Part shown: in pieces, positions 45,453-59,663 of the stretch
How positions within the stretch are numbered: position 1 is the stretch's first letter
Layout: every line of letters starts with the position of its first letter
Source: Triglochin maritima
Lineage: Eukaryota; Streptophyta; Magnoliopsida; Alismatales; Juncaginaceae
Reading direction: 5' to 3'
Assembly: GCA_963682175.1 (NCBI GenBank)
Contig: OY821779.1
Location: forward strand, 384,501 to 448,500
Length of the DNA: 64,000 bases
Notes under the pieces: generated by a model
Database searches by the model: none
What the model was told of the DNA's origin: nothing
What the model saw: only the letters and a program-made list of their open reading frames with translations
Position numbers and translations under genes: made by a program

Positions 45453-45890
45453 TCATTGTGAAGAATATCTTGTACGTTAAAATTTAAATAGACATTGCAC
45501 ATTTTAGTTTAATTTAACTCAAAAAGGTGATGTGTGAATTATATATTATATACGCATACACTTTTAAACAATACACTAAATTCAAATTTGAATAATAATT
45601 TATTTTAAAATTTTATTTTAACAAGAGGATATGAAGTTCAAGATGTATTCTTATGGTTAATCTTTGTTATCTAATTTTATGGTATAACTTTGTAACATAG
45701 ATATTGTCATTATTTTTGTAAAGATAATCATATTATTTAATTTTTAAAATAATTTTAATGTTTTTGTAATTAAGTTTATGTAATAAAAATGTTTTCTTTT
45801 CCGTTTGTTTGCAGGTACACATACATAGGCTCGAATTGCCTCATTCTCAGGAAAACCTGCAGTATCACTAGCCTCCACCACTCCTTTACT
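45453..45890 (+). repeat. first copy of a direct repeat (partner 46650-47100)
   Basis: TCATTGTGAAGAATATCTTG, AAAAGGTGATG, TTAACAAGAGGATATGAAGT and AATTGCCTCATTCTCAGGAA occur in both copies in the same order, with few differences. Confidence 0.85.
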
Positions 45891-45911
45891 TCTAAATGGG
45901 AGTTTGGTACC

Positions 45912-45931
45912 ACACTACAAAATACAAGTGA

Positions 45932-45976
<45 letters not shown>

Positions 45977-46645
45977 TCAAAAGATTGACACTTGGGGCAC
46001 TTGGGCAACTTGGGTCTAAGATTATTGTAATTATATTTTTTACTATTTACTCGTGTATAGACGTCGGATGTATCGAATGACCGACGTCTATAGGACATAT
46101 TTTTATTATTGTTGTTATATAAATGTATAGACGTCGGATGTATGACGTGGCAGACGTCTATCAGTCGTATTGTATGTATAGACGTCGGTCACCCCATATA
46201 TTCGACGTCTATAGGTCGTAAAAGTTTAGTCCCACATCAACCAATTTTCTTTTGCTGCAGTGGTTGAAGTACTCCACCACTCCTACACAGGTGAATACGA
46301 ACGAGATTGGTCAGATGGGCGACTTGGGTTTGCTCTACGTTGTTATTGGTTAAAAGATGGGCACTTGGGCGGCTTGGGCTTGATTACTATAGAGGTTGGG
46401 TGCCTGTTATAGGTCGTATAACAAACGTAATATTTTTGTTGGTAAATTAAAGGTATAATAGACGTCAGCTATATATGACTGACGTCTATACACTGTACAT
46501 TGTATAGACGTCGGTCGTATATAACTGACGTCTATACACAAGGGTATAGACGTCGGTGGAATATACGTCGGACACTTGGATGGTAAAAATCCGTCGTATA
46601 TATCACTGTATATCCGACGTATATGACACATTTTCCACTAGATAT
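45912..46645. mobile_element. CACTA-like non-autonomous element rich in GACGTC motifs
   Basis: Starts CACTACAAAATACAAG and ends near ACACATTTTCCACTAG. The interior has many TATAGACGTCGG / CCGACGTCTATA words in both orientations (46050-46560), like the subterminal repeats of plant CACTA elements. A (TA)n run lies at about 45937-45975. The two ends do not match well, and the 3' limit is uncertain. Confidence 0.5.
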
Positions 46646-46649
46646 CTTG

Positions 46650-47100
46650 GACTTTCATTGTGAAGAATATCTTGTACGTTAAAATTTAAATAGACATTGC
46701 ACATTTTAGTTTAATTTAACTCAAAAAGGTGATGCGTGAATTATATATTATATACATATACACTTTTAAACAATACACTATATTCAAATTTGAATAATAT
46801 TTTATTTTAAAATTTTATTTTAACAAGAGGATATGAAGTTCAAGATGTATTCTTATGGTCAATCTTTGTTAGCTAATTTTATGGTATAACTTTGTAACAT
46901 AGATATTGTCATTATTATTGTAAAGATAATCATATTATTTAATTTTTAAAATAATTTTAATGTTTTTGTAGTTAAGTTTATGTAATAAAAATGTTTTTTT
47001 TTCCGGCCATTTGTTTGCAGGTACACAAACATAGGCTCGAATTGCCTCATTCTCAGGAAAATCTGCAGTATCACTGGCCTCACCGTCGCCTAGACATAAC
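46650..47100 (+). repeat. second copy of the direct repeat
   Basis: Partner of 45453-45890; it restarts right after the CACTA-like element. Confidence 0.85.
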
Positions 47101-47274
47101 TAGCCCATTAGTTTTTTAAGTTCACGAAGAGTTTCCTTTATTGCAGACCCTGCCTGCATCTTTTATTTTGTCATTCAAAGATTTCTGAGTAGACCAATGG
47201 ACTTGCTCTGCGAGATATTTTCCCGCTTTCAAACTAGCAACTTCGTCAGTTCAGTTCTGCTATCTTAATTCAGA

Positions 47275-47720
47275 CCTACTAAAAGGCTTCCAATTAAAAG
47301 AAGGGATTCAATATATGATTAATTTTAAGCACAACATCGAGGTTATGATTGGCAGATCATAATACATCATACATCCATCCACTATTAAGCCTCTGACAGA
47401 AGTTTAATGTTTTAAAGGTCTCTTACAATCTTTTTAAAATGTGTTTCAATTTTGAATTACTCCTGGCTTGTAGTCATTACTCACTTTTGAATTCATTTTC
47501 AAGCAAATTAAGCATATATAGTTAGCTTCTCTTTCAATCGTCGGAGCCTAGTGAAGTAGGGAAATGTATGATCGAGCTAGCTAGCAACATAAAACATGCT
47601 GGAAGACAATGACGTTTTATTTCCGGCCGATTGAATGATGTCTATTGAATTACACACCATACTTTAGAGCACACAAACTTCCAAGTCTCAACTCAAACAC
47701 AATACCACAACAAAAAACAG
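47275..47720 (+). repeat. segmental duplicate of 23850-24060 and 26720-27060
   Basis: Holds both blocks side by side: GGCAGATCAT...GCCTCTGACAGAAG, then CATTACTCACTTTTGAA ... GATTGAATGATGTC and ACTACTTCATCATGT. The second block ends in the tail of small gene copy B and then stops abruptly at TCCTGCAGC. Confidence 0.7.
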
Positions 47721-47892
47721 ACTACTTCATCATGTCCTGCAGCTGTAAGAGTATATACCGATAGCAGATACCTTAGATACATAACATAAATCATTAGCAG
47801 AACCAAATACCAGTAGATTCCTTCCAGTTAGATAGTGAACGTGAGAAATGGATTAGAGAGTGGAAAATTTATGTCATTGTACACTATCGGAT

Positions 47893-50800
47893 TTACAAGT
47901 GTTTTGCTCTCCAATCAACCGTAAAATTTTCATCAGCATTGCCACTCTCACTAGAGGATTCGTCGCTCGATTCCACCTCACCCCTAAATGCTAGAGGTTG
48001 CTGTTTCTTGGCAATTCGTACAGCTTTAACCTCGATAAGTCTCTTCTTTACCATTTCCACCTGCTCTCTGTATTGCCTGGGAACAGATTGGATTCGAATT
48101 TTGAAATTAGAGCAAAGTTATATTTGGCTAGAGGGAAGTGAACAAAAGCTAATTAAAAACTGGACAAGTAAGCTGATTGATCAGGAATTACCGTTGCTCA
48201 AGGGACTCATACTCCTCTCTGATCTCAGCAGCATCAATCTATTGCATTTGAGAGGCATCAGACAAACAGATCAAAGATGTTAAAGGCTTACAGCTGTTAC
48301 CAAGAAGTCGAGAATTTATATGAACTAAAGAAGTACCTCTTCTTCCTCAAGTCGGTCGTCTACACCCTGCAAGTCGTCCTGGATTTCCTTTTCAAATTCT
48401 TTGTATGCATCACTACAAGGGAACAAACAAAGTCATCAATTGCACGAGAAAAATATCACTAATCTAAAAAAACTCACGGCAACTACCCTGGTAACTTTTC
48501 GATTGTAAATTGTAACCCTACTTAGGTCTCCTCCTTCACAATTATTAAACATAGACTTAAACTTGCATCTTGGCCCAATTCCTCACATTAATCTTGACGT
48601 TGATTGCATTTCCAATTAAGCCAACTTGCAACATGCGCTTCAATTGTTCCAAGTTCATGATAAATTATGAAGACAAAATCTTGAAGACTTGAACAGATCA
48701 CTAAGACCCCGTTTGGATCGCAGGAGATCCCGCTCCTCCACATGCCAGGAGCCAGCACAGTGTTGCTGGTGATCCAAACGTCTGTTGGGATTCTAGGGAG
48801 CCCAGCTCCTACCTCGGAACCCGAGGCAAGGTTTTGCCTTGGACAGAGAAGCTGGGTGGAGAAGTTTCTCAGCTCCTTGGTGATTCTGATTTTGTTTGGA
48901 CCAACTTACCCCACATCATTTGTAGATCAATCCTAGGATTAAAAAACAATGAAAAATATAAACAAATAAAAAACATGTTTTCAGACGGAAAAAAATTGAA
49001 TTTTTATTTAATCAAAGTCTGAAGGGAATTTTCTTTGACAAGACATCACCCACTACCAGAAGTTTTTTGTCTATCCAAACAACTTTCAACCTTCAAGAAA
49101 AAACTGCTCCTGGATCCACATTCCCAGAAGCTGACTTCTCATTAGAAGCTGACATCTAGGAGATGCACCCAAACTAAGCCTAAATGGCATTGTAGCTCTA
49201 GATGATAGGTGCAATGCTTGTGAAGCACAAAAGAAGATATATATTTAGCATGACCTTTAACCAAGTTTTGCTCTTTGGCTGATTTTTTAAATATGTTTTG
49301 AATGTTTCAAAGATTCTCAAGTAAGGAAAAGTTCCAGCTTTATACTTCCAATGTGGATACAACCTTTTTGATGTTTTATTAGTTTAGTCAAATAAGTAAA
49401 ATAGCAACATATTTCATGAGTTTTAAGGCTTGCCCACCGAGCATTTTTTACAATTTACAAATGAAACCCAGGGTAGAATATGCAAGAATATTTATGCACG
49501 AAAAGTATTGACAAAGAACTGGGCTCAAAATCTTAAATCATTCACAGCATAAGGATTAGATACATACTTGATATCAACCTTGACAGGTTCAATGCCACGT
49601 GCGCGAAGATCTGCGTCCTTGTTATCAAAGAAACCTTCAGGAAGTGCTCCTTTTCCTTGATTGGCTTTGGATCCATCAGCTGACCTTGATGACTGGTTAA
49701 GCTGATCTGATGGTGTATTTTCATTTGCAACCTTGCCGTCGAAAAATCCCTGCGGTAGTGCTCCTTTTACATGCTTAACATCTGGAGCTGTGGATTTTGA
49801 TACACCTATGGCATTGAGTGGTTCGGTTTCTTTTGCCTCTGCCCCCTTGCTATCAAAAAAGCCTTCAGGTAGAGTCCCTTTTGCTTGCTTGACAGTAGAA
49901 CTATCGGCTTTCCTAGATTGACTGACTTGATTCGCAGGGAGTCCGTCTATCATCTGTGTTGCCTCCTCCACAGACTCTGCAGTACGAGTTTCACTTCTCT
50001 CAGTCATAGGATAATACCCTAACGAAGAAAGTTCCCTTTTTCCATATATAACATGATAATAGGTACCACTAACACTAGTTCTCCAGGGGTGAAAAGGAAA
50101 AAAAGGTAACACGATCTAATAAGCATAGCAAAAATTCATCTTACTCTAAAGATAGTTAAAGTACCGGTCTTTAATCTCTTGGAATCTTTTTTATCGAAAA
50201 AATCCACAGGAACTGCAGATGACGGTCGTGTCTTGGGCACTTGTTGGGGTGGATTAGCATTTGTAGCAACATTGCTTTTTCCAGAGGCATTAGCTTTGAA
50301 ATCCTCAACAGCCTGTGAATAGAAATTTTTGTGAAGAAAATTTCTGAGCAACTACTAAAATGTAATTCTTGAAGTAACATGCTCTAAACTCTAAAATAAC
50401 ATACGAAGTACTAAAAAAGGAGTGGTTTTTAACTGAAGTTAATTTGACATTACCAATTAAATTATACGATTAGCACATTTACTCATAATTAGGGATATAC
50501 ATCATCATCCCAATTCCTACTCGTTCCGAAAAACTAACTAACTAACGTTTCTATATATTGTAAGGCGACAAAGGATTTGAATTTGAGTAGTTGTCTAGAA
50601 ATATACGTTAAAAGAAGAAGAAGAAAAAGAAGAGATAATAATAGCACCTGATGGTGTTTGCGAGAAGCTTGATGGGCGGGCCAAAGAGAGTTGGATTTCA
50701 ATGCGAGGTTACAAATCCGGCAAACCGGTTGGTCCGATTCGTTGTACCTAAACACAAACTCAAGATTATTTCGAAGTTGGGTTTTTTTTTTGGGTTTTTT

Positions 50801-50914
50801 GAAGGATGAAATGATTTAGTCGGACCTGACGAGGGGGGAGTCGATACGGTTGTTGCTCTCCAGCTGCTTCTGCTCTCTCAGCTTCGAACGGAACAACGCC
50901 TTCCGACCGTCCAT
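47893..50914 (-). CDS. ZNF830-like zinc finger protein, seven exons
   Basis: Exons 50914-50826, 50747-50648, 50312-50165, 50018-49568, 48412-48337, 48238-48192 and 48076-47893 join in phase to 364 codons. The start MDGRKALFRSKLREQ is typical of the family. A U1-type C2H2 finger follows (C39, C42, H55, H61: CRICNL...PAHQASRKHH). Exon 3 has PVDFFDKK; exon 4 has three repeats of L-P-[EQ]-G-F-F-D at residues 162, 200 and 238, exactly 38 residues apart. The C-terminus is a coiled coil (EFEKEIQDDLQGVDDRLEEE, EYESLEQRQYREQVEMVKKR) ending DWRAKHL. Human ZNF830 is a nuclear protein tied to splicing complexes and genome stability; the plant role is inferred. Intron 4 is the longest and contains a Tourist-like MITE. 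Partial copies of its 3' end lie at 37 and 41 kb. Confidence 0.9.
48705..49180. mobile_element. Tourist-like (PIF/Harbinger) MITE in intron 4
   Basis: Ends GACCCCGTTTGGAT and (inverted) GGCTTAGTTTGGGT, flanked on both sides by TAA (48702-48704 and 49181-49183), the target duplication of this superfamily. 476 bp, non-coding. Confidence 0.75.
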
Positions 50915-51079
50915 CACTCCCAACAAACCCTAACAACGATCGACGTCGACGACGACGGACGCCTTAGATGGATTTCAACTGGACTCTCATACAGGCCCAG
51001 TGCAGTCCAATCCACACAACAAATAAATCCATAAATATTTTATTATTATATTCTAACAAACGAAACCCAAAAATAAAAA
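50915..51079. promoter_or_regulatory. short divergent promoter region between ZNF830-like and PPR genes
   Basis: Only about 165 bp separates the two opposite ATGs. No clear TATA box; the left half is GC-rich with several CGACG words, the right half AT-rich. A shared bidirectional promoter is inferred from position. Confidence 0.35.
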
Positions 51080-52110
51080 ATGAGCTCCGTCGTCCGACGC
51101 CGGCGCCGACCTCCACCGCCGTGAGTCTATTCCGATCCTCCTCGCCCGCTCCAACTGCTTCTCCCAACTCCAAGCCTTCCTCTCCGCCGCCTCCTATCCT
51201 CCCCGACCAATCTCCTCAGCAACCTCCTTCGCCACTACGGCCGCGCGCGCCTCCCCCACCACGCCCTCCGCCTCTTCCACTCCCTCCCTTACTTCCCCCT
51301 CCAGACCTTCAACTTCCTCCTCCACACCCTCGTCGTCTCCGGTCACCTTCCCACCGCCGCCTCTCCTCCTCCCGCTTCCGCCTCGCCCCAACTCCGTCTC
51401 GTTCAACGTCGTCATCGGCGGGAATCTGAAGACGGGCAACGTCGATCGGGCATGGAAGGTGTTCGAACAAATGCTCCACCGAAACGTTGCGCCGTACGTG
51501 GTCACTTTTAACGCTTTCATTGCGCATTTCAGTCGTTGTGACGGAGGATTGAGGAGTGCGTTGGCGTTGAAGGAGAGGATGAGTAGGAACGGTGTTAAGC
51601 CGAAAGTGATAACTTACGCGATGGTGATGGAGGGGTTGTGTCTGGAAGGGAAGTACAAGGATGCGAGGAAGATGCTTTTCGATATGGACTACTGGGGGGT
51701 GCCGGCCGAAGGCGGTGAATTACGGGGTTTTGATGACGGATAGGTGTAAGAAAGGCGAGTTCGGTGAGGCGAAAGAGTTGTTGAGGGAAATGAGGAAGAG
51801 GAAGTTGTGGGTGGATATGGTTTCCTACAACATTTTCATTGGTTGCTTGTGTAAGGAAGGAAGGGAGGCCCGACGAGGCGTATAAGGTGTTTGTTGAGAT
51901 GTAGGTTGAGGGTTGTCGTCCCGGGGCCGCCACTTACAGGATGATGGTGGACGGGTTTTGTAGGGCAGGAGAGTACGTCAAGGGGTTTGCGGTGCTGAAT
52001 GCGATGTTGGTTAGTGGGCATTGCCCGAGAGACACGACTTTCCGGTGTTCAGTGCTGCTGGAGGAGATGGAGAAGAGAGGAATTGGGTTGGATTTTGAGA
52101 GATGGAGTGC
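51080..52110 (+). pseudogene. P-class pentatricopeptide repeat (PPR) gene with several frameshifts and a stop
   Basis: PPR repeats are clear but scattered over frames: LLRHYGRARLPHHALRLFHS and FNFLLHTLVVSGH (51215-51350); then SFNVVIGGNLKTGNVDRAW, VVTFNAFIAHFSRC and KVITYAMVMEGLCLEGKYKD (51400-51690); then AVNYGVLMTDRCKKGEF and VSYNIFIGCLCKEGR (51700-51870); then TYRMMVDGFCRAGEYV (51930-52060). An in-frame TAG follows GTGTTTGTTGAGATG near 51901. PPR proteins bind organellar RNA in chloroplasts or mitochondria. At least three frame changes and one stop mean no functional product unless the sequence is poor here. The 5' part is strongly C-rich. Confidence 0.85.
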
Positions 52111-52129
52111 TGTTGTGATCACGATCACG

Positions 52130-53026
52130 ACACGATCACAATCACTCTGGTGGTCTACTATTGAAACAACTCCTCTCTTCTTCTTCTACTAACTAAATCA
52201 TGATGGAATTGGAAACTAGCACAAGTGTTGTTGGATCTCAATGCCAACTTCTTTGTCCTGGAAAACAACAAATATCTCTGATGGTGTTGGAGTTCAGGCA
52301 ACTGAAAGTTTGCAATTTCGAGTCCCACGGCCACTCGAAATTGCAAACTCGAAAAGGAGTTCAAAAGCTGAAAGCCAAGATCCACAGACCTAACGTGGAA
52401 ATAACATTTGAATGCTGTCAAGGTTGCAACGGCCTCTATCTCACTCTCAGTTGAGTAGTATGGTATAGTTACTGGGGGCGGACCTGGCATCCCTCGCTCA
52501 AAAGTTTGTCAAAAATTCTGCTAAAAAATATAAATGAGGAAACAGCGTGATGTTTTGGGAAAATATTATATATAGTGTTTACAGTCCTCTAGCTTCTTTC
52601 GAAATCCACTTTCCAAGAATAAGCAAAATGTACCAATGTATATTTAGAGGCAATCGACCCGGTTGGCAATTGACCCGTTCATGTTAACTTTGTTAATTAG
52701 CGTTTACCTGAAGCTGCGCCAGCCCTTAACTACAAGGAAGAGCAATAACTCTTAGGATGGTATAAAAACTGACCATCATATGTAAGATAATAAATATAGA
52801 AATGCTGAGATAAGACAACGAAGAACGGCGTCAAATCAGATACAAGACATTCTGCGGGTAGATATAAGAATTAAAATTCAAAGCAAACAACAAGATATCG
52901 TTGCACAAATAAAATCCCACAGGCCATACAACATTGCAATTCAAACACCTGACGGAACAAAGTAAACTTCAACTCAATTCAAGAAGAGGCCGGGAAAAAA
53001 CAGTGTCACCACAAAGATAGAGAACA
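52130..53026. other. spacer and 3' flank of the NAC gene
   Basis: An open frame of 84 codons (52200-52454, plus; MMELETSTSVVG...) shows no family features and is not called a gene. Positions about 52890-53026 are probably the 3' UTR of the NAC alpha gene. Confidence 0.4.
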
Positions 53027-54896
<1,870 letters not shown>

Positions 54897-55473
54897 GGTT
54901 GGAGAGGAAGAAGGAGGAGGAGGAGGAGGACACACAACGCCGACAAAACCCTAAAAACACAAACTTTCCACCAACGAGAGTGATAAGAATCAGATGGGCC
55001 GCCACTTACAAGGTATTTCGGTACTTATATCCTATTTAAACGGATCCCTGGTTGATCCGATTACTCAATCGGTCGTCGGATCGGTGGATAAGCGGCCCAG
55101 GTTGGGCCCGGAAATCTGTCGGTTTGGCCCAAGAAGAAAGTTGGGAATTAGTTGTGGGATAAGTAAGAATTAGATTAGATACATCGTCATATTCAGACGT
55201 GGAAAAGCAAGGTTGGTTGGTTGGTGGACCTTAAAAATAGGGATTGGTGAGCTCTACACATCCGTTCTTTTCTTTTCTTTTCTTCGGTGATGATATCTAA
55301 CTTCCAACTGAAATCATCATCATAAATATTCTTCAACTTCACGTATCAATGCCTTCTAGAACCTATTCTTAATTTCCCTTAAGTTGATGGCAATCTATAA
55401 CTTTTGCAAATGATAGTTTAGAGTAATTTTTTTTACCAAAAGGTGTAATTTTCTGAAGTACAATGCTATCCTA
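54897..55473. other. promoter side of the NAC gene and spacer
   Basis: 54897-54960 is a purine-rich stretch on the plus strand (GGAGGAGGAGGA), probably the 5' UTR on minus. The rest shows no gene. Confidence 0.4.
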
Positions 55474-56110
55474 TAAGGGCGAACATCAACCAAATCGAGT
55501 CAGTTGTTTGTTTGGTTGTCTGGCTGGGACCAGTCGTTTGTATGGTCTGGCTGTCCGTTGTAGATTTTCGAGAGCAACAATTTCAGGACACCCCAAAATT
55601 GGAACTAGTAATTTTAAAAAAATCATAATATAACTAAACATACCTACTTATATCACCGCAATTAGGAGGTATAAAAACTGGTACGAATCGCAAAATCGGA
55701 CTGATTGGTGGATCCGATTAGAGGATTTTGGGAAATTCAGGGTCTGTGTGGGCTAGTCCAAACGTGATTATTTACGGTTTTTGATTTTATTGATATTCTT
55801 TTATGTATTTACATTTGTAATTTTGATATTTTTTCTTTTTATTGCCAAATTAGTACTAAATTAGTCTTAAACTACAAAAAAATTAACATTACAATATAAT
55901 CTCACAAAAAACAAACAATAAATTACTCCAAAACCAATATATTTTACCAATAAAACACAATTATTTTTTAGAAAAAGAATAAATATGGTCCAACTAGTTC
56001 GGTTTGATTTTGACGACATGGTCTTGTCCCCAGTCCATCAAATTCTGGATCCAGAGCGGTCTTGTCTGATCTGATTTTCTGATTTTTAGACCGGTGTACG
56101 TTCACCCCTA
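55474..56110. mobile_element. hAT-like non-autonomous element
   Basis: Ends TAAGGGCGAACATCAACC and (inverted) TAGGGGTGAACGTACACC resemble hAT termini. The interior has TGGCTGG and GATTTTCTGATT words and is non-coding. A clean 8-bp target duplication is not visible (flanks CTATCCTA and AGTCCCTA). Confidence 0.5.
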
Positions 56111-56251
56111 AGTCCCTAACAGGATCCTTCGAAACAAACAAAGAAAGAAAAAAGAAAGAAATAAAAAGAGGAAGCTTGGGAATGACAGGAGAGCAAAAAA
56201 GAAAAGAAGGTATTAAAATGCAAAAAAAGGCAAAAGAAAAGAGGCATGACC

Positions 56252-56682
56252 AGACCTGTCAATTGGGTCGTGTTCGTGTACTATCGTGTCTGACAGTTCT
56301 GCATTCGTGTCAGGATTTCGTATTATCGTGTATAGTATAAATTGAAAAGATTTCATCATGTTTAGATTGAAAATAGTTAAGTGACATGTTATATTGATAT
56401 TTTTCATTCTAAATAACATCTTAATTGACTATAATCAAGTAAAAACAATTGATTATCTAACAAAAAATACAGTTCGTGTCTGTTTTGTGTACAAAAATAA
56501 CTTATCGTGTGTATCGTGTTCGTGTCAAATCGTGTTCCAATATTTTATATTTATATGTTCACAAAACATCGTAATAAATTATTTCAATCATACAAAAAAT
56601 TTCGTATAAAGTCGTGTCTATATCGTGTCTCCTTGTCGTGTCTATATCGTGTAATCGTATCGTGTTCAAAATTGACAGGTCT
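56252..56682. mobile_element. MITE with AGACCTGTCAATT ends and TCGTGT repeats
   Basis: AGACCTGTCAATT at 56252-56264 and its exact inverted copy at 56670-56682. The interior repeats TCGTGTTCGTGTC and ATCGTGTCT words. The family (often classed as hAT) is common in plants; the target duplication is unclear. Confidence 0.65.
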
Positions 56683-56966
56683 ATGCCACTCCCGCTCGCA
56701 CAACAATAGTGCAAGGAATACAAGTCCCAAATCCAAAGAAAAAAAAAAGGAATCTCACACACTTGTTGGTTCTGCTTCCTGGGCGTGTCTGTCATCTTGA
56801 GTTGCAAGTTGCAACCCAACCGAAGCAAATAAATGGAGGAAGCAGCAGCAAAGGTAGGGTTCCTTCTTCTTCCGACCACAGCAGCAGAAGAAGGTTTCCG
56901 ACGACACTACTAGTGGAGAGCAAAATAGGAATACGAAACCAACCAATCCATCCCATCCCATCTAAA

Positions 56967-59663
56967 ATGGGAAAGGAGAAGCCGAAGCAGCATTCAAACT
57001 CCTCCTCCTCCTCCGAGGAAACAGAAGAATCCTCTTCCTCTTCCTCTTGGTGCGTGCGGCGGGCGAGATGCCTCCTCCTCCTCTTCCTCTCCCTCTCTCT
57101 CCTCCTCTCCTCCGTCTTCTCCATTCTCCCATCCCATTTCCACCGCAAACTCTCCGCTCCGCCACACTCAATGCCCTTCTACGGCGGTAATTCCTTTTTT
57201 CTTTTTTCCGTTTCTTTTTTTCACAATTTGTGTATTTCCTATTTTTCTCCACTTTATTTTGATTGGTATACAAATGCCAACTTTTACAGGCTCTGTGACC
57301 TTTTCACCTTCAAACTTGTTTTTTTTATACTTACTTTACCTTTCAATTCAATGCAGTGACCGACCGGTGGATCGATTACTATGGATGTTAATTTTATCGG
57401 AAACATAACACAAAACTATATATTTAAATCCATCACTGTAATACAAATGTAGCTTGTCGATTATTTACAACTATTAATTTTCAGCTTTCTTCCTGGTTTA
57501 TGTCAACAATTTGTCATGTTTTTTATTGGATTTGTTTGGAATTTTGATCCTCGATTGGATTTGCAGTAGCTTTCTTAGCAAACATGTTACTTTTTGGTGT
57601 GTTGCTGGTGGTTACCAACTTGACCTTTTTCACTCTTTTATTCATGGTAGTTGAGAAATATTGATGCTTCTGCTCAGTGGGTAGCACTTGTTTGTCACTG
57701 TGTTTTGCCCTAAATCCCAAATAATTAATGAAGGTGCATCATTGTGTCTATGTGCATGTTAATCTCTTATTTATTAACTCTTTGCTTTTAACCAATTGTT
57801 CCTCATCATTTATTGGATTGGGACTACTGAACAACACTTTCTTATGCCATTAGGCATTAGGTTGTAAGTTTTACCACAAGCTACTATCTTTTACTAAACA
57901 ACATTCTAGAACCACTTCTACTTCTACATGAAGGAGACCCAAACTTGCTCCTTGCACCAGGAATCCAGGATGTGAGAAATTCAATTTTTTATTTAAAATT
58001 TTGATATTGTATTCAACAAGGAAACTCATTCACACTGGAGTGAATTGACAGCAGATCTATAGTTTTTCTCGTTGTCATTCCAACCACTAGCTGTTTGATA
58101 TTGACATTATTTTTAAAACATTACTCTAATACTCTATGAAATTTCTTCTCATTACATTTTTTTATTTTTTTTATTTTTGCAGTTGATGTGGTAGCAAGTT
58201 TCAACATACAAAGATCTGTGAGTGAGCTTCAAGCAATCGATCAGAAGCTTCAGTATGACATCTTCAGTGAAATTGGCATCTCCAATACCTCGGTAAATAT
58301 CCCTTCCCTCCCTCTATTCCTTTAACATCTTGTTCAAGTTTCCATTTTAGCATCTGAAAGCTTTCATTTTCAGGTGGTCGTTCTCTCAATGGAACCTTTA
58401 CTATTTAGACCAAACTGGACAAATGTGGTGTTTGGCGTCGTTCCATATCCGACGAATTCAACATTCAGTTCTACTGGTTTGAGCGTTCTGAGGTCATACT
58501 TTGCATCTTTGTTTGTAGGGCAAGCAACCCTGCACTTCAGTTCGTCGTCATTTGGGAACTCATCCCTCTTCCAGGTGCTTGAATTCCCTGGGGGGATAAC
58601 AATAGTTCCTCCACAGAGTGCTTTTGTGTTGCAGAATGTCCAATTTCTTCTCAATTTCACCTTGAATTTCTCAATATATCAAATGCAAGACAAGATTGGT
58701 GAGTTGAGGGACCAGATGACCTCTGGATTCCATCTTTCTTCCGGTGAGGTAAATTGCTTTTGCGTTTTCACCCTTTTTCAATTCTGCCTTTTGTGGAGAA
58801 TCAACACAATCCATTTAACATTTGTTCATATATTACTGAAAGCTACATCACAGTTGACATATCAGAGTTAAATATCCAGCATCAGCCATAATACCTCCTT
58901 TAAGACCAACTATCTTATGGCATGATGATGTTCGTTGCTACCATATTGTAAAAAATGTCACGGATTTATTATTCCTACTATGACAGTCCACCGAATATTC
59001 GGGCTAATGTAATCCCTTGGCTAATCATTAGCCAATGTAAATATGTGATCCCTTCCATATTCGGGCAAATCTTAAACATGCTTAGCTCTGATCGACGACA
59101 GATTATTGACTCTTGAGAAATCCAAAATTTAAACATATCCATCGATTATTATATGACATTATTCTCCACTGTTTAATGTTGGAATGAGCTTCTACAGTTC
59201 TAATTACCATTCAAAATTTATGAAAATTTCATGTTTAAAACAACTTGCACGAACTAAGCAATTATGTATTTGTTTGCAGAACTTGTACTTCACTTTTACC
59301 AACTTGTTTGGTTCGACAGTGGAATCTCCAATTATTGTTCAAACAGGCGTTGTGCCTGTAGTTGGTCCAGCCTCAAAATCACGATTAAAAGAGTTGGGTC
59401 AAGCCATCAATAGTTCTTCGACAAACCTTGGGCTAAACCACACTGTTTTCGGTAGAGTAAAGCAGATACACCTCTCCTCCTATCTGCAACACTCTCTTAA
59501 CATTCACGACAACAATAGCATCGCAATGTCTCCAAGCCCAGCTCCTCAACAAACCCCTGGCTATCAACAATCACATAATCCGGGCTATCACCAATCTCCA
59601 CCACCTCCCAATAACAGATCCTACAATGCCACTTCTTCGGGTTGTCAGTTCGGATATCCTTGA
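56967..59663 (+). CDS. DUF7036-type single-pass membrane protein, four exons
   Basis: Exons 56967-57186, 58183-58292, 58374-58748 and 59280-59663 join in phase to 362 residues (GCG|GTAATT, TCG|GTAAAT, GAG|GTAAAT donors). A Ser/Glu-rich cytosolic N-terminus (about 1-30) leads into one membrane segment (CLLLLFLSLSLLLSSVFSIL, about 34-53). The conserved extracellular part follows (DVVASFNIQRSVSEL, VVVLSMEPLLFRPNWTNVVF, NVQFLLNFTLNFSIYQM, NLYFTFTNLFGSTVESPI, KSRLKELGQAIN) with several N-glycosylation sequons, and the tail is rich in Pro, Gln and Tyr (QQTPGYQQSHNPGYHQSPPP). Plant-specific family of unknown biochemical function. No lesion; the ATG is followed by a typical MGKEK start. An upstream ATG at 56833 belongs to a short unrelated frame. 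Confidence 0.85.

Noticed and set aside
45938..45974. (TA)n run as a possible site of the TA-nested element family
   Set aside because: Neither of the family's end types occurs next to it.
50968..51429. Pro-rich 153-codon frame upstream of the PPR region
   Set aside because: It is the C-rich start of the PPR pseudogene read in the wrong frame; PPR-like sequence is in the neighbouring frame.
52158..52490. Overlapping frames of 84 (plus) and 110 (minus) codons
   Set aside because: No recognisable motif, no consistent splice signals, and each is open on both strands.
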